Shown: positions 38,495-46,707, counted from the first letter of the stretch. The stretch: 64,000 nucleotides of DNA from Pseudohongiella sp. (GCA_030696315.1 JAUYSM010000111.1:27230-91229), one strand, 5' to 3'. Numbers and translations: made by a program. Notes: generated by a model not told the origin, from the letters alone.

Positions 38495-38524
38495 AAGTTG
38501 TAAGCCTTTAAAGGTCTACAACTT
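38495..38524 (-). repeat. 30-base inverted repeat just after the small-peptide stop
   Basis: The 30 bases fold on themselves with one mismatch and one G-U pair (outer arms AAGTTGTA/TACAACTT, inner CCTTTAAAGG). It lies 13 bases beyond the peptide stop codon on the minus strand and has no T-run, so it is more likely a stability or regulatory structure than a terminator. Confidence 0.65.
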
Positions 38525-38537
38525 ACTCAATCTAGAA

Positions 38538-38639
38538 TTAATTGGCTGCCAATATGGTCAAAACGGGTACTGCAACTGATGCTGTTACGATTGCTGCTGT
38601 TACGAGTGCTGCTCTTGCACTGATAATTAATTCACTCAT
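38538..38639 (-). CDS. 33-residue hydrophobic small protein, unrecognised
   Basis: Too short for usual gene finding. It starts at ATG 38639 on the minus strand, 7 bases after AGGAG (38647-38651), and stops with TAA at 38538-38540. The product has a polar start (MSELIISARAAL) and then an Ala/Val/Thr/Ile-rich membrane-length stretch containing VTAAIVTASVAVPVLTILAA; Arg9 and Glu3 are the only charged side chains. The gene contains a tandem 15-base repeat (38581-38595, 38596-38610) differing at one base. Downstream are two inverted repeats and an intrinsic terminator. I do not recognise a family. A type I toxin, membrane-protein regulator or secreted peptide are possibilities only. Confidence 0.6.
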   Translation of the reverse strand: MSELIISARAALVTAAIVTASVAVPVLTILAAN

Positions 38640-38646
38640 GTTATCT

Positions 38647-38651
38647 CTCCT
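38647..38651 (-). promoter_or_regulatory. Ribosome binding site of the small protein
   Basis: AGGAG on the minus strand, within AAAAGGAGAGATAAC, 7 bases before the ATG. This ideal placement is the main reason to read the minus rather than the plus strand here. Confidence 0.7.
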
Positions 38652-38683
38652 TTTGGGTAATAATCGTCGCACTTGGCGTGCTT

Positions 38684-38844
38684 GTAACCAGAAACTTTGT
38701 AAGCCTTGGAAACGAGGCGCATAGTAACACCGAGCGAGCAGAAAGGTAACACTTAACTGAAAATATTTTAAGAAAGCGCGTCACAAAGTAACGTTTTTGC
38801 GATAAACCGAGTCGCAGTTACACAAAAAACCAAAAATTGGTAAC
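38684..38844. repeat. Five spaced GTAAC repeats upstream of the small-protein gene and xth
   Basis: GTAAC occurs on the plus strand at 38684, 38724, 38746, 38788 and 38840, and again at 38895 inside xth. Steps are 40, 22, 42, 52 and 55 bases. One GTTAC lies at 38817. All are in the AT-rich space between two divergent genes. The density is far above chance for a 5-mer in about 160 bases, so they may be operator sites. Confidence 0.4.
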
Positions 38845-38885
38845 AATAAACTCCCAAAACCAGATTGGAATAGCTTCAATAAGAC

Positions 38886-39656
38886 ATGCAAATAGTAACT
38901 TTGAATTGCAACGGCATCCGATCAGCAGCACGAAAAGGTTTTTTTGATTGGCTTGAAACACAGTCACCTGACGTAGTCTGTCTGCAGGAAACAAAAGCCC
39001 AGGAATCACAATTGGCTGACCAGATTTTTAGCCCTCAACCTTACGAGCGCTACTATTTTGATGCCGAAAAAAAAGGTTATTCAGGCACTGCAATCTATAC
39101 AAAAAAAAGACCAGACAACATTATCAGAGGCTTGGGCTGGGATATCGCGGATCGCGAAGGCAGATATTTACAAGCTGATTTTGGCAATCTGAGTGTCATT
39201 TCGCTTTATATGCCCTCGGGTTCCAGTGGCGATGAGAGACAACAGATCAAATTCCAGTTTCTTGAATTATTTCAACACCATTTACAAACATTGAGGATGG
39301 ATGGCCGCAGTTATGTTATCTGTGGCGACTGGAATATGTGCCATAAACCGATTGACCTCAAAAACTGGAAAGCCAATCAAAATAAGCCTGGCTTTTTGCC
39401 AGAAGAGCGCGCATGGCTGGATCGACTTTACAATGAGACTGGATATGTTGATGCGTTCAGGCTGGTGAATCAGTCTCCAGATCAATACAGCTGGTGGTCA
39501 AATCGCGGGCAAGCGAGAAGCAAAAATGTTGGATGGCGACTGGATTATCCAGTGTTAACACCAGAACTCGCTGCTAAAGTGCAGAACGTTTCAATTTATA
39601 CGGAGCAGATTTTCTCAGATCACGCGCCAGTCACTTTGACGCTTGCCGACATGTAG
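38886..39656 (+). CDS. xth: Exodeoxyribonuclease III, Crc-like subgroup
   Basis: AP endonuclease / 3'-5' exonuclease of base-excision repair (256 residues). The overall sequence (GLGWDIADREGRYLQADF, LYMPSGSSGDE, PGFLPEERAWLD) resembles the subgroup that includes Pseudomonas Crc. Unlike Crc it keeps the catalytic residues: Glu in LQETK, Asp and Asn in CGDWN, and SDHAP near the end. It should therefore be an active nuclease rather than a translational repressor. ATG 38886 has no strong ribosome binding site. It is divergent from the small-protein gene. Confidence 0.9.
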   Translation: MQIVTLNCNGIRSAARKGFFDWLETQSPDVVCLQETKAQESQLADQIFSPQPYERYYFDAEKKGYSGTAIYTKKRPDNIIRGLGWDIADREGRYLQADFGNLSVISLYMPSGSSGDERQQIKFQFLELFQHHLQTLRMDGRSYVICGDWNMCHKPIDLKNWKANQNKPGFLPEERAWLDRLYNETGYVDAFRLVNQSPDQYSWWSNRGQARSKNVGWRLDYPVLTPELAAKVQNVSIYTEQIFSDHAPVTLTLADM

Positions 39657-39737
39657 AATAGCCTGCAAGATTTATGACACAACAACAGATTAATTGTAGT
39701 TAAAAGCATTTGGTGAATTGAAAAAGGCAACAGACTT

Positions 39738-40334
39738 ATGAGTCCAACTTTAAGATTATTGACAGGTTTACTGGTTTCTTTGACGTGCTGGGCAAGTGCC
39801 GCGCAAGCCCAGCCGCTGACGGCCCTGATAACAACCAATAAAGGCGATATCACCTTGGAGTTGAATCAGCAGGCAGCACCTACCAGTGTCGCCAACTTTG
39901 TCAATTTATCTCTGCGCGGATTTTATGATGGACTGACATTTCACAGAATAGAAAATCGTTTTATGATCCAGGGCGGTGATCCAGAAGGCGACGGCACCGG
40001 CAGTCCAGGATATCGTTTCACCGGTGAAACGAATCTGAGGCATAACCGGCCCGGCGTAATATCTACAGCAAACGCTGGCCCTGGAACAGATGGCAGCCAA
40101 TTTTTTATAACACATATTGCTACGCCTCACCTGGACGGAATTCATTCTGTGTTTGGCGTTGTCACGAGCGGCATGCAAGTTGTTAATCAGATTCGTCGAG
40201 GCGACAAGATCCAAAGCATAGTGATTACAGGCGATATCGCTGATCTTTGGGTGCGAAAGGCAGAGGATCTGGCGCGCTGGAATGTTGCTCTCGATGAAAA
40301 CTTCAGTCATCTCAAGCCCGCGCCATCGCCTTGA
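39738..40334 (+). CDS. ppiA: Periplasmic cyclophilin-type peptidyl-prolyl isomerase
   Basis: 198 residues. A cleavable signal peptide (about 1-24, ending ASAAQA) precedes a cyclophilin domain with GLTFHRIENRFMIQGGDPEGDGTG, TANAGPGTDGSQFFIT and HLDGIHSVFGVV (in parts). It catalyses proline isomerisation during folding of exported proteins. A second cyclophilin gene is cut by the right window edge. Confidence 0.92.
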   Translation: MSPTLRLLTGLLVSLTCWASAAQAQPLTALITTNKGDITLELNQQAAPTSVANFVNLSLRGFYDGLTFHRIENRFMIQGGDPEGDGTGSPGYRFTGETNLRHNRPGVISTANAGPGTDGSQFFITHIATPHLDGIHSVFGVVTSGMQVVNQIRRGDKIQSIVITGDIADLWVRKAEDLARWNVALDENFSHLKPAPSP

Positions 40335-40350
40335 AACATACTTCTAAACG

Positions 40351-40650
40351 TCAGGGCAAGACCTTTTTGAAAGGTTTCACGGTCACTCGATGATATACAC
40401 CTGCTGCCATATATGGATCAGCATCTGCCCACTGCCTGGCATCGGCCAGGCTGGCGAATGATGCAACAATCAGGCTGCCTGAAAATCCTGCATCACCGGG
40501 GTTTTCGGAGTCAATAGCGGGAAAAGGCCCGGCAAGTACCAACCTGCCTTCTTGATGCAATTGCTCCAGTCGCGCAAGGTGTTGGGGACGCACGGGGGTT
40601 CTTAAGGGCAAACTGTTCTGAACATCTTCACTCATGATCGCGTATAACAT
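40351..40650 (-). CDS. yciI: YciI family protein
   Basis: Small ferredoxin-fold protein (99 residues; E. coli 98) of unknown biochemical role. Conserved features are [10 protein letters not shown], the His of [22 protein letters not shown] (in part), and the Asp of [12 protein letters not shown]. The frame is open to 40719, but GGAG 6 bases upstream of ATG 40650 fixes the start. It is convergent with ppiA and divergent from yciO. Confidence 0.9.
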   Translation of the reverse strand: MLYAIMSEDVQNSLPLRTPVRPQHLARLEQLHQEGRLVLAGPFPAIDSENPGDAGFSGSLIVASFASLADARQWADADPYMAAGVYHRVTVKPFKKVLP

Positions 40651-40831
40651 TGTGTCTCCGAAGCTAACAGTGTTTTCAAGATAGTTGACGGCATTTTGCA
40701 CCATCGCGTGAAAATACAACTAATTTGTCGGGTCGACAATGCCACGGTAGCCTGATATTGTCCGCCACGTATTGGAGTCGTACGATAAATTACCTTTAAC
40801 GTTTTCCAGGATATTGCACTAAAAAACCCGC

Positions 40832-41452
40832 ATGGCGCACACTCTTGTAATTCATCCGCAGAATCCAGAGGCCAGGTTAATCAGGCAAGCTGCCCAGTGT
40901 CTGCTGGACGGTGGTGTGATTGTTTATCCTACTGACTCTACTTACGCTCTCGGATGTCATATGGGCGATAAAAATGCCCTTGAAAGAATTCGTAAAATTC
41001 GACAACTCACTGACAAACACAACCTGACGCTGATGTGCGCGGATCTTTCCGCCATTGCTACATATGCCAAGGTCAGTAATAGTGCGTACAGACTTTTAAA
41101 AGCGTACACCCCAGGCCCGTATACATTCATTCTGGATGCAACTGCTGAAGTGCCAAGACGACTCATGCATCCCAAACGCAAGACTATCGGCCTCAGGGTA
41201 CCCGCCAATGCCGTGAGCAGGGCGCTGTTAGAGGCCGTTGGCGAGCCATTGATGAGCACCAGTTTGATCATGCCTGGCGATGATCAACCGCTATCTGACA
41301 TTTATGACATTGAGGATCGCTTGGGCAAGCATGTGGACTTGATCATTGACAGCGGCTCTTGTGGTCTTGAGCCTTCCACAGTGATTGATCTGGTAGATGG
41401 CATTCCAGTTGTTATTCGAACTGGTTTGGGTGATCCTGCGCCTTTCTTGTAA
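40832..41452 (+). CDS. yciO: Sua5/YciO/YrdC family protein YciO
   Basis: 206 residues; single YrdC fold related to threonylcarbamoyl-AMP synthase (tRNA t6A). Motifs: GGVIVYPTDSTYALGC, RKIRQLTDKHNLTLMCADL, TPGPYTFILDAT, IGLRVPANAV. The yciI-yciO-trpS-scpA neighbourhood and the length favour YciO over TsaC. Its enzymatic role is less certain than TsaC's. Confidence 0.88.
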   Translation: MAHTLVIHPQNPEARLIRQAAQCLLDGGVIVYPTDSTYALGCHMGDKNALERIRKIRQLTDKHNLTLMCADLSAIATYAKVSNSAYRLLKAYTPGPYTFILDATAEVPRRLMHPKRKTIGLRVPANAVSRALLEAVGEPLMSTSLIMPGDDQPLSDIYDIEDRLGKHVDLIIDSGSCGLEPSTVIDLVDGIPVVIRTGLGDPAPFL

Positions 41453-41499
41453 CATAATCATTGTTTTTAAAAACCACCATCAAAAAAGGGGAGACGGGC

Positions 41500-42714
41500 T
41501 TGTCTACTGTTGATTCACAAAATCGCGTGCTTTCAGGTATGCGACCAACAGGCCAGTTGCATTTGGGCCACTACCACGGCGTTTTAAAGAACTGGGTACA
41601 GCTGCAGCACACGTATCAGTGCTTCTTTTTTGTTGCCGATTGGCATGCCTTGACAACACACTATGCAACGCCAAAAGTGATCGAAGACAGTGTGATGAAT
41701 ATGGTCATCGATTGGCTTGCAGCCGGTGTTGACCCGGAAAAAGCGACCTTATTCATTCAATCAAAAATACCTGAGCATGCCGAGCTGCATCTATTGTTGT
41801 CCATGATGACCCCATTAGGCTGGCTGGAGCGCGTTCCCAGTTACAAGGATCAACAAGAGAAATTACGCGATAAGGACCTCGAGACCTACGGCTTTTTGGG
41901 TTACCCATTATTGCAAAGCGCCGACATTCTGATTTACAGAGCGGGTTTTGTTCCAGTCGGCGCTGATCAGGTTGCGCATGTTGAGCTTACGCGCGAAATT
42001 GCCAGACGCTTCAATCATCTTTATGGCAAGGAACCGGATCACGAACAGCTGGCATTAGCTGCTGTAAAAAAAATGAGTAAAAAGGATGGCAAGGAAATCC
42101 TGTTGCTGCGCACCGCTTTTCAGCAACAAGGTGATCATCAGGCGCTGGCACAAGGACGAACGTTAATACGTGAACAACAGAATCTTTCATTGAGTGACCG
42201 CGAGCGTGTGCTGGGTTATCTGGAAGGCAGTGGTAAGGTCATCCTTTCTGAACCGCAGGCACTGCTGACACCCGCGGCAAAAATGCCCGGTTTGGACGGT
42301 CAAAAAATGTCCAAATCCTATGGCAACACGATTGCCTTGCGTGAACCTCTCGATGGACTTGCAAAAAAAATAAATACTATGCCAACCGATCCGGCTCGTA
42401 TTCGATTGACTGATGCTGGCAATCCAGACAACTGCCCAGTCTGGCAGTTGCATGAAGTGTACTCAGATACGGATACCAAGAACTGGGTTCAAAATGGGTG
42501 TCGCAGTGCCGGAATTGGTTGCCTGGCTTGCAAAAAACCTTTGGTAGATGCCGTGATCTCGGAATTGGAACCAATGCAGGCACGTGCCGCGCAGTACCAG
42601 AAAGACCCTGATGAAGTGCGCAATATCCTTGTGAAAGGCAGCGAACGAGCACGAGCCCATGCCGTGGAAACACTTAACGAAGTACGTTCGGCCATGGGCT
42701 TGAGTTATCGATGA
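41500..42714 (+). CDS. trpS: Tryptophanyl-tRNA synthetase
   Basis: Class I synthetase charging tRNA-Trp (404 residues; E. coli 334). HIGH-type motif is HLGHYHG and the KMSKS loop is KMSKSYGN. Between them about 70 extra residues (from VKKMSKKDGKEILLLR to GKVILSEPQALLTP) form an insertion of the kind seen in longer Pseudomonas-type enzymes. The start is TTG 41500: GGGGAGA is 5 bases upstream, whereas the frame opening at TTG 41461 has no site. Confidence 0.94.
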   Translation: MSTVDSQNRVLSGMRPTGQLHLGHYHGVLKNWVQLQHTYQCFFFVADWHALTTHYATPKVIEDSVMNMVIDWLAAGVDPEKATLFIQSKIPEHAELHLLLSMMTPLGWLERVPSYKDQQEKLRDKDLETYGFLGYPLLQSADILIYRAGFVPVGADQVAHVELTREIARRFNHLYGKEPDHEQLALAAVKKMSKKDGKEILLLRTAFQQQGDHQALAQGRTLIREQQNLSLSDRERVLGYLEGSGKVILSEPQALLTPAAKMPGLDGQKMSKSYGNTIALREPLDGLAKKINTMPTDPARIRLTDAGNPDNCPVWQLHEVYSDTDTKNWVQNGCRSAGIGCLACKKPLVDAVISELEPMQARAAQYQKDPDEVRNILVKGSERARAHAVETLNEVRSAMGLSYR

Positions 42715-42742
42715 CGCCTCGCGAACACGCAGGTAAGGTCAA

Positions 42743-43600
42743 ATGAGCGAGCTAGACCAACAAGCGGAAACAGACACCAAATCTGTCGAGACAGTTATTG
42801 CCCAGCAAGAGATGCCCTTTGCGTTTATTGCTGGCAAAGCTGTCACGCAACTGCCTCACGACTTATATATTCCTCCAGACGCACTGGAAGTCTTTCTGGA
42901 GGCTTTTGAAGGACCTCTGGATTTATTGCTGTATCTGATTAAACGGCAGAATATAGACATTCTCGACATCGATGTATCTGTGATTACCGAACAATACATG
43001 GCATACGTTGATCTGATGGAGTCGCATCAATTTGAGCTCGCTGCTGAATATCTTGTAATGGCAGCGATGCTTGCTGAAATAAAATCGAGGATGTTGCTGC
43101 CACGCAGCAGCATGGATGAGGAAGAGGAAGAAGATCCGCGCGCGCAATTGATACGACGACTTCAAGAGTATGAGCGGTATAAAAAAGCGGCAGAGGACCT
43201 GGATTTATTGCCTAGAATCGAGCGTGATATTTATCTGGCTCGGGCGCAAGAACCTCAAATGGAAAGACATACACCAGACCCTGTAGTTGAATTGCAGGAA
43301 ATTCTCGCCGCGCTGGCTGGTGCATTACGCAGGGCTGATATGTTTGAACATCACCAGGTTCAACGGGAAACATTATCAACACGTGAGAAAATGGCCGAAA
43401 TTCTGGTCAGGCTTTCTACAGAGCGTTTTGTGCCTCTGGTGTCACTATTGATGAGAGAGGAGGGGCGTCTCGGTGTAGTCGTAACCTTTTTGGCCGTCAT
43501 GGAACTCATCAAAGATGCTCTGGTAGACATTGTACAAAGTGAACCTTTTGCGCCTATTCATATCAAGGCACGAAGCCAGTCAGCGACAGGTGTTGAATGA
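42743..43600 (+). CDS. scpA: Segregation and condensation protein ScpA
   Basis: Kleisin subunit of the SMC-ScpAB condensin (285 residues). N-terminal SMC-binding region LEAFEGPLDLLLYLIKRQNIDILDI (in part) is classic. The C-terminal winged helix is near 215-275 (FVPLVSLLMREEGRLGVVVTFLAVMELIKDALV in part). It overlaps scpB by 4 bases. Confidence 0.94.
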   Translation: MSELDQQAETDTKSVETVIAQQEMPFAFIAGKAVTQLPHDLYIPPDALEVFLEAFEGPLDLLLYLIKRQNIDILDIDVSVITEQYMAYVDLMESHQFELAAEYLVMAAMLAEIKSRMLLPRSSMDEEEEEDPRAQLIRRLQEYERYKKAAEDLDLLPRIERDIYLARAQEPQMERHTPDPVVELQEILAALAGALRRADMFEHHQVQRETLSTREKMAEILVRLSTERFVPLVSLLMREEGRLGVVVTFLAVMELIKDALVDIVQSEPFAPIHIKARSQSATGVE

Positions 43601-44409
43601 CAGAACACAACATAGAAATTTTAGATACCGACACCGGAGAAGAGGCCTTTGAGACCATCAGCTATCAGCCTCAACCGATTGATCAGCATCTGCTCCGGCA
43701 AATATTAGAAGGGATATTGCTGGCGGCAGGCAGACCTATGCCGATATCTGCGCTGAGCGAAATTTTTCTTGAAGCCGAGCGACCTGATTCAGAAAGCATA
43801 AGAGCAGCTCTGCGTGATATCGAGGCGGACTGCCAATCGCGTGGATATGAGCTAAAAGAGGTTGCCTCTGGCTTCCGATTCCAGGTCAGACAACATCTTG
43901 GTCCCTGGATCTCGAGATTGTCCGAGGAAAAACCTCAGCGTTATACCCGCGCATTATTAGAAACGCTTGGTCTGATCGCCTACCGACAGCCAATTACCCG
44001 GGGGGATATCGAAGAGATCCGAGGTGTGGCTGTAAGTTCAACTATAATAAGAACCTTACTTGATCGCGAGTGGGTGCGTATAGTAGGCCACCGTGACGTT
44101 CCGGGGCGGCCCGCCATGTTTGCCACCACACGCCAGTTTCTGGACTACTTTAATCTTAAGAGTTTACAAGAGCTGCCGCCGCTGGCTGAAATCCGCGATC
44201 TCGACCAGTTAAATCCAGAACTGGATCTGGGCGAAGGCCTTGCAGGCAGGGTGCTTATATTACCTGAGGAACCCGACGCCAAACCGGATTCAGACGATGA
44301 CAGCGACGTCGAACAGGCCGGTCTTCTCGATGAAGATGAAGCTATGGCGCTGGCAAAACGACCACTTGATGAAATTCTGGGATACAACAGAGAAAAATCC
44401 AATGAATGA
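43597..44409 (+). CDS. scpB: Segregation and condensation protein ScpB
   Basis: Partner of ScpA (270 residues), with two winged-helix domains: ILEGILLAAGRPMPISAL, then ALLETLGLIAYRQPITRGDIEEIRGV (in part) and RPAMFATTRQFLDYF. A long acidic tail (EEPDAKPDSDDDSDVEQ) extends the C-terminus. It overlaps rluB by 8 bases. Confidence 0.94.
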   Translation: MTEHNIEILDTDTGEEAFETISYQPQPIDQHLLRQILEGILLAAGRPMPISALSEIFLEAERPDSESIRAALRDIEADCQSRGYELKEVASGFRFQVRQHLGPWISRLSEEKPQRYTRALLETLGLIAYRQPITRGDIEEIRGVAVSSTIIRTLLDREWVRIVGHRDVPGRPAMFATTRQFLDYFNLKSLQELPPLAEIRDLDQLNPELDLGEGLAGRVLILPEEPDAKPDSDDDSDVEQAGLLDEDEAMALAKRPLDEILGYNREKSNE

Positions 44410-45214
44410 TGTAGTGCAGCAAGACGAGAAAATTCAAAAAGTACTCGCGCGAGCCGGTTTTGGGTCGCGGCGTGAGATGGAGAACTGGATAACCCAGGGT
44501 CGAGTAAAGATTAATGGCAAAGTAGCTACACTGGGCGATCGGGCTGGGGCAGATGACAGCTTGATAGTTGATGGCAAAAAAGTAGCCAATGCCAGTCCTG
44601 ATGCGGTCATCCCCCGCGTGCTGATTTACAACAAACCCGAAAACGAAATTTGCTCCCGACGCGATCCTGAAGGCAGACCATCCGTATATGATCATTTGCC
44701 AATGATCAAACACGGCCGTTGGGTAGCGGTAGGAAGGCTGGATTTTAATACCAGTGGACTCTTGCTGTTTACGACTGATGGTGAACTGGCAAACAAACTG
44801 ATGCATCCCTCTGCTGGCATAGATCGCGAATATGCGGTCAGAATCATGGGTGATGTAACGGATGAAATGCTCAAAGTCATGCTCAAAGGCGTGATGATTG
44901 ATGAACACCTTTGTCGGTTTACTGACGTCAAATTCTTCGCGGGAGAAGGGCGTAATCGTTGGTATCACGTCGTAATTATGGAAGGCAGGAACCGAGAGGT
45001 TCGCAAACTTTGGGAATCTCAGGGTGTTCAGGTCAGTCGACTGAAGCGAGTGCGCTATGGTCCGGTTTTTATTCCCAGTCGAGTCAAAAAAGGGCAACTG
45101 TACGAGATGAAAACGCCCGAGATTTTTACGCTTTATGAAGCCGCAGGTATGACGCCCCCAGCAGCCTCTGCAATGAGGAAACCGCCGCGAAAAGGCTCTC
45201 GCCGCAACGAATAA
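44402..45214 (+). CDS. rluB: 23S rRNA pseudouridine 2605 synthase RluB
   Basis: Pseudouridine synthase of the RsuA family (270 residues). N-terminal S4 domain (KIQKVLARAGFGSRREMENW). The catalytic Asp is in GRLDFNTSGLLLFTTDG. The C-terminal tail is basic. The frame is open from 44240 inside scpB, but ATG 44402 starts at the S4 domain. Confidence 0.93.
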   Translation: MNDVVQQDEKIQKVLARAGFGSRREMENWITQGRVKINGKVATLGDRAGADDSLIVDGKKVANASPDAVIPRVLIYNKPENEICSRRDPEGRPSVYDHLPMIKHGRWVAVGRLDFNTSGLLLFTTDGELANKLMHPSAGIDREYAVRIMGDVTDEMLKVMLKGVMIDEHLCRFTDVKFFAGEGRNRWYHVVIMEGRNREVRKLWESQGVQVSRLKRVRYGPVFIPSRVKKGQLYEMKTPEIFTLYEAAGMTPPAASAMRKPPRKGSRRNE

Positions 45215-45235
45215 ACAAACAGTTTTGTTTAGAGA

Positions 45236-45263
45236 GGCTGACAGTGATAACTCGCCGTCAGCC
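45236..45263. terminator. Hairpin between convergent rluB and the GAF-like gene
   Basis: GGCTGAC and GTCAGCC form a perfect 7-bp stem with a 14-base loop, placed between two convergent genes. A small AT-rich hairpin (TAAACAAA-CAGT-TTTGTTTA, 45212-45231) overlaps the rluB stop. Neither has a clean T-run. Confidence 0.35.
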
Positions 45264-45269
45264 CTTCAA

Positions 45270-45692
45270 TCAGACATCACCAACATGCTGGGATTTTAAA
45301 CTTTCCCTCAAAGGATTAAGAAGCGCAGGGATAAGCGACTCAATAAGCTGCATTTCACGCTCAGAGAATTTACGGTTGCGTTTGAACGTGATTTCACCCA
45401 GATACTCATCTGTAAACAACAGGCGATACCCACAGCTATGGGTAGATTGTTTGCCAACACGTATATCAAGATCCAGTGTTTCGTGATGGTAATGCAAACC
45501 GTCCATCGCTACTCCCCTGGTAAGACTGCTCAATAATCGCTGTTGCAACGCAGAGATCTCGACAGTCTCACTGAGGCTTTCACGCAGTAACAGCAGCAGT
45601 TCATGGTTGCGGCTCACGGATTGTGACGAGGCCATGGAGCGTTTTGCCTGATCAGCATTATCGCCTTCCATAATATTTGGCATTACCGTCAT
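45270..45692 (-). CDS. Free-standing GAF-like sensory domain protein
   Basis: 140 residues. A helical N-terminus (NHELLLLLRESLSETVEIS) precedes a short GAF-like fold ending in GYRLLFTDEYLGEITFKRNRKFSEREMQLIESLIPALLNPLRESL (in parts). The last 50 residues parallel those before the GGDEF domain of its neighbour (AYRLITQNENLGEMIFYRDTRFNEYD). It has no output domain and could partner with or titrate the cyclase's signal. AAGGAAAA precedes the ATG. It lies 63 bases after the cyclase gene. Confidence 0.7.
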   Translation of the reverse strand: MTVMPNIMEGDNADQAKRSMASSQSVSRNHELLLLLRESLSETVEISALQQRLLSSLTRGVAMDGLHYHHETLDLDIRVGKQSTHSCGYRLLFTDEYLGEITFKRNRKFSEREMQLIESLIPALLNPLRESLKSQHVGDV

Positions 45693-45755
45693 TTTAATTT
45701 TCCTTTTATATTTCTTAAAGATAGATGTTAATTAATACAATTTGCATAAGAAGTT

Positions 45756-46673
45756 CTATAACCAGGCCACATTGTCTCCGCCCTGGCTTTTGATTTTGTA
45801 CATGGCTTTATCTGCCCGATTGAGCAGACTTTCGTCGGTATCAATATCGGTGATTGTTGCCACGCCGATACTGACCGTGATTTGCAGCAAGCCACTGTCT
45901 GAACAGATCCGGCTCTCGGCTATCGCATGACAGAGGCGATGCGCGATGACTTGCGCCCCGGATTTATCGGTATTCCCCAGCAGCACTACAAATTCCTCAC
46001 CGCCGTATCGAAAACATAAATCAGTGCTTCGATTGACCTTGTTGATCACCTTAACCAGATCCTGCAGCACCAGATCGCCGGTAGCATGACCGTAGGTATC
46101 GTTGATCAGCTTGAATTTATCGATATCAATGATCAACGCAGAAACAGGCTGTTGATATCGTCGCGCCAGGCTGATTTCGCGGGCAAGCTGACTTTTTAAA
46201 GCTTGCCGGTTTCCAGCACCCGTCAAGGGATCGGTTAAAGAGGCGGCAATCGCTTGCCGGTACAACAAGGCATTGCGCACTGGACTGAGCAGGGTAGATA
46301 GCAGCACTTCCAGCGAATCCATGTCGTATTCGTTGAATCGTGTGTCACGGTAAAAAATCATTTCACCGAGATTTTCATTTTGCGTGATCAATCGGTAGGC
46401 ACACTGATGCATCTCCGTCTCACCCATTTGGCATTGAAAGTTTGCGGGCTCATTGACGTAGCTGCAGCCACTGACACGCATGACCGTATCAAGCTCCTGT
46501 TTGAACAAGTCCAGGATAGTTTCAAGATCAAGTGAGGTCTGTAAGGTGCTCAGCAAACGAAAGCGTGCATCAACAAGAGGATTTGCATTTTCACGCGCGG
46601 CAATCTGCAGCACAGACTGTTGTCGTATCCGACTCAGGTCGATTGCGATTGCAGTACTCATCGGCGGTGCCAT
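45756..46673 (-). CDS. GGDEF diguanylate cyclase with GAF-like sensor
   Basis: Makes cyclic di-GMP (305 residues). A GAF-like domain lies at about 35-145, then GGDEF at about 150-305. The active site RYGGEEFVVLL is intact, and the inhibitory site RSTD is five residues before it, so product inhibition is expected. No membrane segment is seen. A homologous pair occurs near rluB/yciK in Pseudomonas by my recollection. ATG 46673 follows GGAG; ATG 46661 is an alternative. Confidence 0.88.
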   Translation of the reverse strand: MAPPMSTAIAIDLSRIRQQSVLQIAARENANPLVDARFRLLSTLQTSLDLETILDLFKQELDTVMRVSGCSYVNEPANFQCQMGETEMHQCAYRLITQNENLGEMIFYRDTRFNEYDMDSLEVLLSTLLSPVRNALLYRQAIAASLTDPLTGAGNRQALKSQLAREISLARRYQQPVSALIIDIDKFKLINDTYGHATGDLVLQDLVKVINKVNRSTDLCFRYGGEEFVVLLGNTDKSGAQVIAHRLCHAIAESRICSDSGLLQITVSIGVATITDIDTDESLLNRADKAMYKIKSQGGDNVAWL

Positions 46674-46707
46674 CTGAACTCTCCACAGGGTTAGTGCAGA
46701 AGCAACA

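Noticed and set aside
38542..38724. 60-codon plus-strand frame opposite the small peptide gene
   Set aside because: It has no ribosome binding site at TTG 38542 or ATG 38554 and no terminator in its direction. Its hydrophobic stretch is the mirror of the minus-strand repeat.
44240..44401. Longer rluB start inside scpB
   Set aside because: The extension is out of character and overlaps scpB by 170 bases. ATG 44402 begins at the S4 domain.
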